A DNA stretch of 64,000 nucleotides from an uncultured Croceitalea sp. (GCA_947499565.1 CANMOV010000003.1:124001-188000), one strand, 5' to 3'; numbered from the stretch's first letter, positions 37,908-46,780 are shown. Numbers and translations: made by a program. The notes: generated by a model from the letters alone, not told the origin.

Positions 37908-38243
37908 TTAATAATAAGATACCAATTCTTTCCCTGGATCCCAAAAGTGCTTTTTGAAGTCTATTATTTGATTGTCTACTACCTTAATACCTTCATTTTC
38001 TAATAACTGCTGCATAAGGTTAGTACCTTCAAAATGTTGCTTCCCCGTGAGTAATCCAACTCGGTTTACCACGCGATGAGCTGGCACGTCTTTAGCTAAA
38101 GAATTATTCATCGCCCAACCTACCATTCTAGCGCTACGAGCCGCTCCCAAATACTTAGCAATTGCCCCATAAGATGTTACACGACCATAAGGAATTTGTT
38201 GCGCAACCTCATAAACTTTATCAAAAAAATTCTTCTCTTCCAT
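37908..38243 (-). CDS. Alkyltransferase-like protein (ATL), MGMT family without the catalytic Cys
   Basis: 111 residues covering the DNA-binding domain of O6-alkylguanine transferases. The N-terminal IPYGRVTSYGAIAKYLG and the AARSARMVGWAMNN helix are typical. The catalytic motif PCHRV reads PAHRV, so the active-site Cys is replaced by Ala. Such ATL proteins bind alkylated bases and flag them for nucleotide-excision repair rather than repairing them directly. It abuts the LysE-like gene (zero gap) and lies in an operon after trmB. The motif is unambiguous in the sequence, and no frameshift is needed to explain it. Confidence 0.88.
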   Translation of the reverse strand: MEEKNFFDKVYEVAQQIPYGRVTSYGAIAKYLGAARSARMVGWAMNNSLAKDVPAHRVVNRVGLLTGKQHFEGTNLMQQLLENEGIKVVDNQIIDFKKHFWDPGKELVSYY

Positions 38244-38870
38244 TTAGTGATAAAAAACACGGATTAAGGTAATAATAAGCAAGACCAACATTAATCCACT
38301 TAAAATATAGTTGGAGTTCTTAGAGAATTTATTTGTTTTTCGCTCCATTTTATTAAAGTAAAAAACATATAAATACATCACCAAAAAAGTCCCCAAACCA
38401 GCTGCGAGAATAAAGATTACCTCATCAATAACCTTATAATTCATAAACCCCTGTCCATGAAACAAGGAGTTTAGTCCACTATAATAAGGAACTGTTAATA
38501 AGTTAATTGCGGCAAGAAACATTCCTTTAGAGAAACTATTTCTCTTCTTGCCTTCCTTCAATTTTAAGGGTTTAACACCATCTTTTCTAGCTTTAAAGAA
38601 GAAAAAAATAGCTAACACTGCAAAAACCACAATGGCAAGCTGCATTAGCATTTCAACAACATCTGGGTTTCTAGAAAGGTATTTTGCAATCCTTACCGAA
38701 AGATACGTTTGGAGCATTACCATAACTGCTACGCCCAATCCAAAAATTACTCCATTGGATTTCCCTTTTTCAACACTTGTTTTAGCAGCATTTACATTTA
38801 GCAACCCTGGAGGCACCGATGCAATAAAAGCAGCAGAAAAAGTAGCAAAAAACAGGATTAGTGGTTGCAT
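38244..38870 (-). CDS. LysE/RhtB-family exporter
   Basis: 208 residues with about six hydrophobic segments, the size and layout of amino-acid exporters of the LysE/RhtB family. The N-terminal stretch (AAFIASVPPGLLNVNAAKTSVEKG) corresponds to the conserved P-G-P-like region, with PPG here. A central charged loop carries several Lys and Arg residues (RKDGVKPLKLKEGKK). It exports small amino compounds, but the substrate is unknown. It sits between trmB (3-base gap) and the ATL gene (no gap). Confidence 0.85.
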   Translation of the reverse strand: MQPLILFFATFSAAFIASVPPGLLNVNAAKTSVEKGKSNGVIFGLGVAVMVMLQTYLSVRIAKYLSRNPDVVEMLMQLAIVVFAVLAIFFFFKARKDGVKPLKLKEGKKRNSFSKGMFLAAINLLTVPYYSGLNSLFHGQGFMNYKVIDEVIFILAAGLGTFLVMYLYVFYFNKMERKTNKFSKNSNYILSGLMLVLLIITLIRVFYH

Positions 38871-38873
38871 AGT

Positions 38874-39545
38874 TTAGTTAGACATTCTAAATTGAATGTA
38901 GGTGATTGGTTTTCCTCTTTCAAGATACTGATTTTCATAGAATGTTTGAATCTTCAATACCTCATCTGGGCTTCCCTCATTTTTATATACATCATGATTG
39001 GCGTAAATAACTTCATGTCCTAATCCATGTAACACCCCAAGTGTATAGCCGTGCATAAATTCGCTATCGGTTTTTAAATGTATTAATCCATCAACTTTTA
39101 AAATGCTTTTATATTTCTTTAGAAAAGCCTCATTTGTCATCCTATGTTTAGTACGCTTATACTTAATCTGGGGGTCTGGAAAGGTTATCCATATCTCCGA
39201 AACCTCATGCTTAGCAAATAACTCATCAACTAATTCTATCTGCGTTCTAATGAAAGCTACATTAGGTAAGCTTTCTTCCAAAGCCGTTTTAGCTCCACGC
39301 CAAAATCGGGCTCCCTTAATATCAATACCAATGTAATTTTTATTTGGATTTCGCTTTGCTAAGCCTACTGTGTATTCACCTTTGCCACAACCGAGTTCCA
39401 ATACTATAGGATTGTCATTTTTAAAAAACGCACTCCACTTTCCCTTAAACTCGAACCCATTTACAACCTCTTCTCTTGAAGGCTGAATGACGTTGGGGAA
39501 AGTTTCGTTCTCAGCAAATCGTTTTAGTTTGTTCTTGCTACCCAA
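38874..39545 (-). CDS. trmB: tRNA (guanine-N7-)-methyltransferase TrmB
   Basis: 223 residues. It methylates G46 in the variable loop of tRNAs using S-adenosylmethionine. Seen: ELGCGKGEYTVGLAKRNP (AdoMet site, near residue 50), IGIDIKGARFWRGAK, and the family signature ITFPDPQIKYKRTKHR near 120. The start codon is TTG: upstream there is a stop in frame and no ATG, while the start GSKNKLKRF is, in my recollection, how flavobacterial TrmB proteins begin. It leads an operon with LysE and ATL genes and has its own -7 element. It is divergent from the glycosyltransferase gene. Confidence 0.94.
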   Translation of the reverse strand: MGSKNKLKRFAENETFPNVIQPSREEVVNGFEFKGKWSAFFKNDNPIVLELGCGKGEYTVGLAKRNPNKNYIGIDIKGARFWRGAKTALEESLPNVAFIRTQIELVDELFAKHEVSEIWITFPDPQIKYKRTKHRMTNEAFLKKYKSILKVDGLIHLKTDSEFMHGYTLGVLHGLGHEVIYANHDVYKNEGSPDEVLKIQTFYENQYLERGKPITYIQFRMSN

Positions 39546-39566
39546 AACAAAAATTTAATGTTTTGA

Positions 39567-39574
39567 CAAAACTA
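39567..39574 (-). promoter_or_regulatory. Predicted -7 element of trmB
   Basis: TAGTTTTG on the minus strand matches TAnnTTTG exactly, 21 bases before the TTG start. It supports the TTG start choice. Confidence 0.5.
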
Positions 39575-39615
39575 AGGAAATCCCAAACTTATCTGGGAGG
39601 AGTTTCTTTGTATTT

Positions 39616-40728
39616 ATGACCAATTCCAAACGAATTTTAGTTGCTCCCTTAAATTGGGGGCTTGGACACGCAACGCGTTGTATTCCTATCATTAATGCAC
39701 TACTAGAAAATGGCCATCAACCGTATATTGCTTCGGATGGTGTTGCTTTAAAATTATTGCAGAAAGAATTCCCTGAAATCCCTTCTTTTAAATTGTCATC
39801 TTATAAAATTAAATATGCAGAGAAGGGTAAAAACTTTAAAATAAAAATGATTTGGGACTCTCCCAAAGTTCTTAAGGCGATGTCCAAAGAAAAAAAAGAG
39901 GTAAAAAAATTAGTAAAAGAATACCAACTAGATGGTATCATCTCTGACAACAGATTAGGGGTTTATTCCAAAAAAGTTCCTTGTGTTTTTATTACACACC
40001 AATTAAATGTACTATCTGGGAATACGACTTGGTTTAGTTCTAAAATGCATCAAAGAATTATTAAAAAATTTGCAGCTTGTTGGGTTCCTGATGTTAAAGG
40101 AAAACCAAATTTGACCGGAAAACTAGGTCATCTGAAGAAATCAAAATTGAACATTAAATATCTGGGGCCTTTAAGCAGGTTTGAGAAAAATAAAACGACT
40201 ATCACACATAATCTACTGGTATTACTTTCAGGTCCAGAACCTCAACGCTCTTTCTTAGAAGAACATCTTTTAAAAGAGCTACAAAGCTTTGCAGGAAATA
40301 TCCTTTTTATAAAAGGGAAAATTGAAAGTAAACAGACTAAGGAACATCTAAAATTAAAAAACGGTTCGATTACGCTTATAAACTTTATGCAGTCTAAAGA
40401 GCTTGAAAATGCTCTTAATTCCAGTGAATATATTCTCTGCCGTTCTGGGTATACCACAGTCATGGATTTGGCTAAATTGGAAAAGAAAGCGTTCTTTATT
40501 CCAACACCAGGGCAATATGAACAAGAATATTTAGCAAAAAGATTGGAAAAACAAGGCTTAGTTCCCTATTGTAAACAAGATGATTTTACGCTGGATAAGC
40601 TTAAGGAGGTTCATAAATTTGATGGTTTAACCAAATTTGAAGATGTTATAAACTACGCTAGTTTGTTTTCTACTTTTTCCAAAGTAAAAGAAAACTCAGA
40701 GCCAACATCTTCTTCACTTTCCACGTAG
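39616..40728 (+). CDS. Glycosyltransferase, MurG/GT28-like
   Basis: 370 residues. The start RILVAPLNWGLGHATRCIPIINALLENGHQPYIASD is the GT-B N-terminal motif of GT28 and related enzymes. The C-terminal domain has the donor-binding region SKELENALNSSEYILCRSGYTTVMDLAKLEKKAFFIPTPGQYEQEYLAKRL. No signal peptide. The acceptor and sugar are unknown; family members glycosylate cell-envelope lipids. Its 3' end overlaps the opposing histidine kinase gene by 76 bases. One candidate -7 element with a mismatch (TTTCTTTG, 39603-39610) lies just before the ATG, so the mRNA may have little or no leader. Confidence 0.82.
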   Translation: MTNSKRILVAPLNWGLGHATRCIPIINALLENGHQPYIASDGVALKLLQKEFPEIPSFKLSSYKIKYAEKGKNFKIKMIWDSPKVLKAMSKEKKEVKKLVKEYQLDGIISDNRLGVYSKKVPCVFITHQLNVLSGNTTWFSSKMHQRIIKKFAACWVPDVKGKPNLTGKLGHLKKSKLNIKYLGPLSRFEKNKTTITHNLLVLLSGPEPQRSFLEEHLLKELQSFAGNILFIKGKIESKQTKEHLKLKNGSITLINFMQSKELENALNSSEYILCRSGYTTVMDLAKLEKKAFFIPTPGQYEQEYLAKRLEKQGLVPYCKQDDFTLDKLKEVHKFDGLTKFEDVINYASLFSTFSKVKENSEPTSSSLST

Positions 40729-41708
40729 ATTTTTTCGTCATGGGCTTCAATAATATGTTTTACAATGGAAAGCCCTAGCCCAGAACCACCAACATCTCTA
40801 TTACCAGTTTTATCTACGCGATAAAAGCGTTCAAAAAGTCTTGGTATATGTTCTTTTGAAATACCTTCTCCATTATCTGTAACCCGAACAATCACTTTAT
40901 TTTTGATTAAGTTTTCCACACTAACCTCAGTGGTACCATTCTCATGCCCATATTTAATGGAGTTAACTAATAAGTTTGTTAGCACCTGCTGAATCTTTTC
41001 GATATCACCTCTCACATAAATTGGATTAGCATATTCCATATCAAATGTTAACGTAATATGCTTTTTTGCAGCTTTCATTTCTAAAAGCTCAAAAACACTT
41101 TCGATAAGTTCAATAATATCAAATTCTTCTTTTTCTAGGTTTAAATCGCCAACTTCCAACTTTGTGATTAAATCAAGGTCTTTCACAATATAAATAAGAC
41201 GCTCTACGCCTTTACTGGCTCTTTTCAGATATTTTTCATTAACCTTATTATCCTTTAATGCCCCATCTAATAAGGTTAGAATATATCCTTGAACTGTAAA
41301 TAGAGGTGTTTTTAATTCATGTGAAACGTTCCCTAGAAAGTCTTTTCTATACTCTTCCCTAACTTTAAGTGTATCTATTTCAAATTTCTTATCCTGAGCA
41401 AACTTGCCGATTTCCTCTGTTAAGGTTTTCATATCCGTTGTTACTGGTTTTGATGAGAAGGAAGAAGATTCTAATAAAGAAACATCATCATATATTTTCT
41501 TAACACGCCTATAAATAAAACGCTCTACCCGAGTTTGTATAATAGAAAAAGGGATTAAAAAAGATATTGGGATGAATAGAAGTATTAGTTTCCAATCAAA
41601 ACTACCAGTAAACCATAAAACCCCAGTTAAAGCAGCTGTAAGCAGTATAGAAATATACAGTGAAGAACGTAAAGCGAATCTATATGACTTTTTAAGTTTA
41701 ATAGCCAT
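40653..41708 (-). CDS. Sensor histidine kinase, PhoR-like
   Basis: 351 residues. Two transmembrane helices near residues 13-32 and 39-56 with only a tiny periplasmic loop, so it probably senses through partners rather than a large outside domain. The DHp box is DFLGNVSHELKTPLFTVQGY with His130 as phosphoacceptor. The ATPase part has LTNLLVNSIKYG (N box), VTDNGEGISKEHIPRLFERFYR (G1/F box) and GGSGLGLSIVKHII (G2). It follows the response regulator on the same strand with a 125-base gap. Small-loop PhoR-type kinases typically answer phosphate supply; the Pho-box-like repeats upstream support this. Confidence 0.9.
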   Translation of the reverse strand: MAIKLKKSYRFALRSSLYISILLTAALTGVLWFTGSFDWKLILLFIPISFLIPFSIIQTRVERFIYRRVKKIYDDVSLLESSSFSSKPVTTDMKTLTEEIGKFAQDKKFEIDTLKVREEYRKDFLGNVSHELKTPLFTVQGYILTLLDGALKDNKVNEKYLKRASKGVERLIYIVKDLDLITKLEVGDLNLEKEEFDIIELIESVFELLEMKAAKKHITLTFDMEYANPIYVRGDIEKIQQVLTNLLVNSIKYGHENGTTEVSVENLIKNKVIVRVTDNGEGISKEHIPRLFERFYRVDKTGNRDVGGSGLGLSIVKHIIEAHDEKIYVESEEDVGSEFSFTLEKVENKLA

Positions 41709-41833
41709 GTAACTAATGTAAACTTTTAAGGTTGAAGCGAAAATTAGGAATTTTTAGCTAGGTAGAAGACTTTTAAAGTTGAATAGCAACAATATGGGAG
41801 TAAAAAAATCTGTTTTATAATTGGAAAAGTTTA

Positions 41834-42520
41834 TCACAAAACAAACTTATACCCTACACCTTTTACAGTTTTAAAATGATGGTCTCCTATTTTCTCTCTT
41901 AATTTACGTATATGAACATCTATTGTTCTTCCACCTACGACGACTTCATTTCCCCAAACTTTATCTAGAATAACTTCTCTTTTAAATACTTTGCTTGGCT
42001 TAGATGTTAGTAATGCTAAGAGTTCAAATTCTTTTCTAGGTAAAATTATCTCTTTACCTTCATTTACAATCTTATACTCTTCACGATTAATCACAATATT
42101 GCCTACCTGAACGATATCTTCAGCCTCTTCGTTGTTTTCTTTTAAACGTCTTAAAAGTGCTTTAACCTTGCTAACAAGAACTTTAGGTTTAATAGGTTTG
42201 GTAATATAATCATCTGCGCCCGCATCAAAACCAGCAACTTGAGAATAGTCCTCCCCGCGGGCAGTTAAAAAAGTAATAATGGAATTTTCTAGACCTGGGG
42301 TGCTTCGCATTATTTCGCAAGCTTCAATACCATCCATCTCTGGCATCATTACATCTAAAATAATAAGATGCGGATGCTTTTTTTTGGCCTTAGCAACTCC
42401 TTCAACCCCATTTTTAGCTGTGTAAACCTCATAGCCCTCAGAGGACAAGTTGTAGCTTACAATTTCAAGAATATCCGGCTCATCGTCCACTAAAAGTATT
42501 CTAATATCACTGGTTTTCAT
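41834..42520 (-). CDS. Response regulator, OmpR/PhoB family
   Basis: 228 residues. The receiver domain has the acidic pocket DDE at 12-14, the phosphoacceptor Asp56 in IILDVMMPEMDG and the Lys in YITKPIKPKVL. A winged-helix DNA-binding domain occupies about 130-228 (RKEFELLALLTSKPSKVFKREVILDKVWG, VVGGRTIDVHIRKLREKIG). OmpR-family proteins bind tandem direct repeats spaced 11 bp, and such an array lies just upstream, between this gene and the TonB receptor gene. It is probably the PhoB partner of the downstream kinase. Confidence 0.93.
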   Translation of the reverse strand: MKTSDIRILLVDDEPDILEIVSYNLSSEGYEVYTAKNGVEGVAKAKKKHPHLIILDVMMPEMDGIEACEIMRSTPGLENSIITFLTARGEDYSQVAGFDAGADDYITKPIKPKVLVSKVKALLRRLKENNEEAEDIVQVGNIVINREEYKIVNEGKEIILPRKEFELLALLTSKPSKVFKREVILDKVWGNEVVVGGRTIDVHIRKLREKIGDHHFKTVKGVGYKFVL

Positions 42521-42546
42521 TGGATGATTTTCATTAGTTAACCTAC

Positions 42547-42554
42547 CAAATGTA
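42547..42554 (-). promoter_or_regulatory. Predicted -7 element of the response-regulator gene
   Basis: TACATTTG on the minus strand matches TAnnTTTG exactly, 26 bases before the ATG. Confidence 0.5.
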
Positions 42555-42581
42555 AAGATAATACAATTACATTTTTGCCGC

Positions 42582-42660
42582 TTAACATTGATTTAATATG
42601 GTAACGTTATGGTAATGCTTTTAAAATAAACTCTTAACCTACGCCTTACATAGCTTTTAC
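42582..42660 (+). promoter_or_regulatory. Pho-box-like array of direct repeats with 11-bp period
   Basis: Short TTAAC-like units recur in register: GTAAC 42601, GTAAT 42612, TTAAC 42634, CTTAC 42645 and TTTAC 42656 are all multiples of 11 bp apart. A second pair, TTAAC 42582 and TTAAT 42593, is also 11 bp apart. This is the layout bound by OmpR/PhoB-type regulators (compare the TTAACA-type PhoP box of Bacillus). The last three units end 10 bases before TTTCTTTG (42671-42678), a one-mismatch -7 element for the TonB receptor gene. Binding by the adjacent regulator is inferred. Confidence 0.6.
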
Positions 42661-42703
42661 AGCCCATGTGTTTCTTTGCCCCGGTTAAATAACTAATAAG
42701 ACA

Positions 42704-45529
42704 ATGAAAAACATATTCGCTCTGCTAGCGTTACTTTGTTCAACAATTATTTTTTCTCAGAATAATGGTAGTATTGTTGGTAAACTTACTGATAAGGAAC
42801 TAAACAACGAACCATTACCTTTTGCTAACGTTTTAATAAAAGGAACTACAATAGGTACTACATCTGATTTTGATGGTTTATACGAGATTCCTAATCTAGA
42901 ACCTGGAGTTTACACGGTGCAGTATAGTTATTTAGGTTACGAAACAGTTGAGATACCTAATGTAGAAGTGGTTGCGGATAAAGTTACTACTGTAAATGTT
43001 CCCATGAGCGCCTCTCAGGGTTTTGCATTAGATGAAGTGGTGATAACAACCTCTGCAAGAAAAGATTCTGAAATAGCTTTATTACTTGAGCAAAAAAATG
43101 CTGTTGTTCTGCAAGAAGCTATTAGTGCAGAAGCATTAACCTTAAAAGGTATTGATGATGCCGCAGGGGCCGTTGCTCAAATTTCAGGGATATCAAAACA
43201 ACAAGGTTCTAGTAATGTTTACGTAAGAGGTCTTGGTGACCGTTACCAGAATACTACGATGAATGGACTATCCTTGCCTTCTAACGATGTAAACAAAAAG
43301 AACATAAATCTTGACTTGTTTGCTTCTGGGATTATAGAAAATGTTTCTGTACGTAAAGCATATGCCTCTAATTTTTATGGCGACTTTGCAGCAGGTAATG
43401 TAAATATAGATTCTAAAGAATATACCGGAGATGGCTATATAGAAGTTTCTCTAGGAAGTGGTGTTAATAGTAATGCGTCTGGCGAAGATTTCCTAAGAAG
43501 TGAAGGGCCGAGTAACTTTGGTTTTTACAACAGGTACGATAACGACCCTTTTGCTATTGTACTTTCTCATGGCGTTGATCCACAGGAAGCTTGGAGTCCA
43601 ATTAATATATCTGGTGCTATTGAAGGTGGTTATTCCTGGAATCTCGATGAAGACTCAAGATTAAGCTTCTTTGGAGCCGCAAGCTTTGAAAATGGCTATC
43701 AAATTTGGGAAGGTCCCGCAAGAGATTTTACCAATGTTTTAAAAGTAGATTTTCCAAACGTAAGAGAATTTGCATATAGCACCACAACAACTGCATTAGG
43801 AAGTCTTACCTATAAAATTAACAACGAAAATAAATTAAAGTATACTTCCTTATTTATCAATAGTTCTTCTGATGCTGTTGGCCTATATGGTGTTAATGGA
43901 CAAGGAACTAACCGAGATGCTATTATTGATACAGATCAAGGCTTTTATGTAATGAACGTTCAGTTTAATCAGGACATGATTTTTGTGAACCAACTAACTG
44001 GTCAACATAAATTTGATGAAAAATGGTCTTTAGACTGGGGAACAGGTTTTAATAAAGTGTTTTCTGATGAACCAGACAGAAAGCGTATCACTTTGGAAAA
44101 TTACCAACTTGCATTGGATAATGATGCTAGTACAAATCCGGTTTTCTACACCAATATCCCGTTTGATAATCAACGTTTCTTCCAAAGTATTGAAGACGAT
44201 GAACTTAATAGTTTTGTGAACTTTGGATATCAAGCTTCTGAAAAAGTAAAATGGAATTTTGGATACAATGGTCGTAGAAAAGAACGTAGGTTTAATAGTA
44301 TCCGTTACGGATATGAAATTCAGGATAGAGATAATACTCCTGTGACTGATGTAACTAATTTCAATAGTATTTTTAACGTAAACAACATTAATATTCCTTC
44401 GGGAAGTGGTCTTTATGATCTGTTGGTACTTAACCCAATTAATAATGAAATTGGAAATAGAAATAGACCAGGATTACCTGAGAATACCTATACAGGGAAT
44501 CTTAACGTTCATGCGGGGTATGTTACTGCAGAACTAGAACTTGGAGAAAAATGGACCTTTGTACCTGGTATTAGAATAGAAACGTTTGACCAAAAAGTTG
44601 TTTACGATGTAATAAATATTAGTTCAACAGATCCTGGTTTCCGAGAAGTTTATGAAAACATCTTTCTACCGAGCTTAAATGTAAAATATGCAATTAATGA
44701 AGATTCTAATCTTCGTTTTGCCGCGAGTAAGACAGCCTCTTTCCCAGAATTTAAAGAAGTAGCACCTTTTGTATATGAATCTGTTACACAAAGAGTTGGT
44801 GGTAACCCAGATTTATTGGGAGGTTTAAACGGAACAGGCGCAACCTATTCAGATGTTTACAATTTTGATTTAAAATACGAATGGTTCTTGGAGCGTGGCG
44901 AGATTATTTCAATTGCCGCTTTTGCAAAGACTATTAAAGACCCTGTTAACAGAGTTGTTGCAGCAGATGCAACTGGAACGCAGCGCTATTTTAGAACAGG
45001 TGATCAAGCAGATATTTATGGAGTTGAAATTGAGCTTCGTAAAAACTTACTTACTGATAAGGATGAAAATGCAATTGTATCTGCTGGTTTAAACGCTGCT
45101 TATATAAAAACTGAGCAAGATTTAAAGGATATTCCTGCGGGGACCGAAAATACTTTTGGAACTACTTTTGGGCGTGATTCTGATGAATTAGAAGGAGCTT
45201 CTCCCTTTATAATAAATGCAGATTTAAACTATAGCCCAACTTTTGGCACATATAAGCCAAAAGCTACAGTTGTCTTTTCCTATTTCTCTGATCGAATTTT
45301 TTCTTTAGGTGGAGGAAGTCTTGGAAATATTGTTGAAAGAGCGGTTCCTACTTTAGATTTTGTTTGGCGAAACTCTTTTGGAGAGCATTTTGAAGCCAAT
45401 CTTTCTGCAAAGAACCTATTAAACCCAGATATTTCTTTTGTACGGGAAAATACAGGTATTGGAAATATTACAATACGTGAATACAATCTTGGAGTAAACC
45501 TTGGATTAACTTTTAAATATAAATTTTAA
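42704..45529 (+). CDS. TonB-dependent outer membrane receptor
   Basis: 941 residues. A signal peptide (about 1-19, CSTIIFSQ) leads to a carboxypeptidase-regulatory-like domain (about 22-108, VGKLTDKELNNEPLPFANVLIKGT) and then a plug domain with LDEVVITTSARKDSE near 112 and SSNVYVRGLGDRYQNTTMNG near 170-190. The barrel ends in aromatic KF. It is not SusC-type: no SusD follows. Its promoter region carries the PhoB-like repeat array, so uptake of a phosphorus-containing compound or an ion under phosphate limitation is likely. A beta-helix-like lipoprotein gene follows 23 bases later. Confidence 0.9.
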   Translation: MKNIFALLALLCSTIIFSQNNGSIVGKLTDKELNNEPLPFANVLIKGTTIGTTSDFDGLYEIPNLEPGVYTVQYSYLGYETVEIPNVEVVADKVTTVNVPMSASQGFALDEVVITTSARKDSEIALLLEQKNAVVLQEAISAEALTLKGIDDAAGAVAQISGISKQQGSSNVYVRGLGDRYQNTTMNGLSLPSNDVNKKNINLDLFASGIIENVSVRKAYASNFYGDFAAGNVNIDSKEYTGDGYIEVSLGSGVNSNASGEDFLRSEGPSNFGFYNRYDNDPFAIVLSHGVDPQEAWSPINISGAIEGGYSWNLDEDSRLSFFGAASFENGYQIWEGPARDFTNVLKVDFPNVREFAYSTTTTALGSLTYKINNENKLKYTSLFINSSSDAVGLYGVNGQGTNRDAIIDTDQGFYVMNVQFNQDMIFVNQLTGQHKFDEKWSLDWGTGFNKVFSDEPDRKRITLENYQLALDNDASTNPVFYTNIPFDNQRFFQSIEDDELNSFVNFGYQASEKVKWNFGYNGRRKERRFNSIRYGYEIQDRDNTPVTDVTNFNSIFNVNNINIPSGSGLYDLLVLNPINNEIGNRNRPGLPENTYTGNLNVHAGYVTAELELGEKWTFVPGIRIETFDQKVVYDVINISSTDPGFREVYENIFLPSLNVKYAINEDSNLRFAASKTASFPEFKEVAPFVYESVTQRVGGNPDLLGGLNGTGATYSDVYNFDLKYEWFLERGEIISIAAFAKTIKDPVNRVVAADATGTQRYFRTGDQADIYGVEIELRKNLLTDKDENAIVSAGLNAAYIKTEQDLKDIPAGTENTFGTTFGRDSDELEGASPFIINADLNYSPTFGTYKPKATVVFSYFSDRIFSLGGGSLGNIVERAVPTLDFVWRNSFGEHFEANLSAKNLLNPDISFVRENTGIGNITIREYNLGVNLGLTFKYKF

Positions 45530-45552
45530 AAAATACTATAAACTACAAAGCA

Positions 45553-46725
45553 ATGAAAAACAAGTTATTATTTTTAGGTCTAGTTGCCACTATCTTTATG
45601 TCTTGTGAAAGAGATGACACCTCTGAAATAGTTTTTAACATTACTAACACTAACGAACCTGTTGTTGACGACAGCGTAGTTAATCTAAACGGCCTGTATT
45701 CTCAAGATTTAACACTTGATGCTAATATTGAATACTTAATTACTGGACCTGTTACTATGGCAAGTGGTACAACATTGACCATTCCTGCTGGGATGACAGT
45801 AAAGGCAGAACCCATAGGAGTAAATGCATACGTTGCCATACAACAAGATGCTCAGATTAATGCAGTAGGTACTGCAAGTAACCCTATTATTTTTACTTCA
45901 AATTCAACTAACCCTTCGTCTGGTGATTGGGGTGGTATCGTATTATGTGGAAAAGCCCCAATAAATTCTACCGCAGATGGTTCTGATGACATTGCGACTT
46001 CAGAAGTTGGAGCACTTGCTTACGGTGGAAACATACCAACAGATGATTCTGGTAATTTAGAATATGTTCGTATAGAATATGCTGGAGGAGCTATTGATGG
46101 TAATGCCGAGTTAAATGGTTTATCTGTTTATGGAGTTGGTAGCGGAACTACTATAGATTACGTTCAGATATTTGAAGGTTCTGATGACGGTTTTGAGTTC
46201 TTTGGTGGTACTGTTAATGCAAGCCACCTAGTAGTTGTTAATTCCGAAGATGATTCTATAGATTGGACAGAAGGTTTTATTGGAACTTTAACGGATGTTT
46301 ACGTACAGCACGGAACTTCTCATGACAAGGCTTTTGAATGTGATGGATACAATACAGATTTTAGCAACGAAGGTGGATACTTTTCTGCTCCAAATGTTAC
46401 CAATGTAACTGTAATAGGTGCTAATGATGCAAGTGAGGCTATACGATTACGTGCAGGAACCCAAGGTATCTTTACCAATGTGGTCCTTACAGATTTTGAC
46501 GAAGGCTTTGACCTTGATGGCGATGCCGGAGATAATCCAACAGGTCAAGGAGTGCTAGATGACTTGTTAAATATCGTTGATGTTACTTTCAATAATGTAA
46601 CTACTACCCTAAAGAATGATACTGGATTCACCTTTAACGAATCAGATATTATTACTGGTGTAGGTAATGGTACAGGAACAGATATTGCTACTTGGGGAGC
46701 AGGTTGGACAATAGGTATCAACTAA
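45553..46725 (+). CDS. Beta-helix-like lipoprotein, partner of the TonB receptor
   Basis: 390 residues with a lipobox (IFMSC, Cys18). The mature part is built of short beta-strand turns with many Gly, Asn and Asp: TIPAGMTVKAEP, PIIFTSNSTNPSSGDWGGIVLCGKAP, LEYVRIEYAGG, LTDVYVQHGTSHDKAFECDGYNTDF. This is the look of a right-handed parallel beta-helix. I recognise no catalytic residues. Its co-transcription with a TonB receptor under a Pho-like array suggests a surface-exposed binding partner, in the place SusD has for SusC. A terminator follows 20 bases after the stop. Function unproven. Confidence 0.75.
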   Translation: MKNKLLFLGLVATIFMSCERDDTSEIVFNITNTNEPVVDDSVVNLNGLYSQDLTLDANIEYLITGPVTMASGTTLTIPAGMTVKAEPIGVNAYVAIQQDAQINAVGTASNPIIFTSNSTNPSSGDWGGIVLCGKAPINSTADGSDDIATSEVGALAYGGNIPTDDSGNLEYVRIEYAGGAIDGNAELNGLSVYGVGSGTTIDYVQIFEGSDDGFEFFGGTVNASHLVVVNSEDDSIDWTEGFIGTLTDVYVQHGTSHDKAFECDGYNTDFSNEGGYFSAPNVTNVTVIGANDASEAIRLRAGTQGIFTNVVLTDFDEGFDLDGDAGDNPTGQGVLDDLLNIVDVTFNNVTTTLKNDTGFTFNESDIITGVGNGTGTDIATWGAGWTIGIN

Positions 46726-46745
46726 GAATTACAAACATTTTTGTT

Positions 46746-46773
46746 AAAAAGCCCCATTTTCAGGGGCTTTTTT
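46746..46773 (+). terminator. Rho-independent terminator of the TonB receptor operon
   Basis: AAAAAGCCCC (46746-46755) pairs with GGGGCTTTTT (46763-46772), loop of 7, followed by T. It marks the end of the receptor/lipoprotein unit and separates it from the orphan T9SS-signal genes. Confidence 0.9.
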
Positions 46774-46780
46774 GTGCAGT

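Noticed and set aside
38548-38877. 109-codon open frame opposite the LysE-like gene
   Set aside because: Antisense shadow of a convincing membrane-protein frame in an operon; no independent motif.
39581-39598. Small inverted repeat TCCCA-N8-TGGGA before the glycosyltransferase gene
   Set aside because: Five-bp arms with an AT-rich loop are expected often by chance, and it lacks a T run or a partner site.
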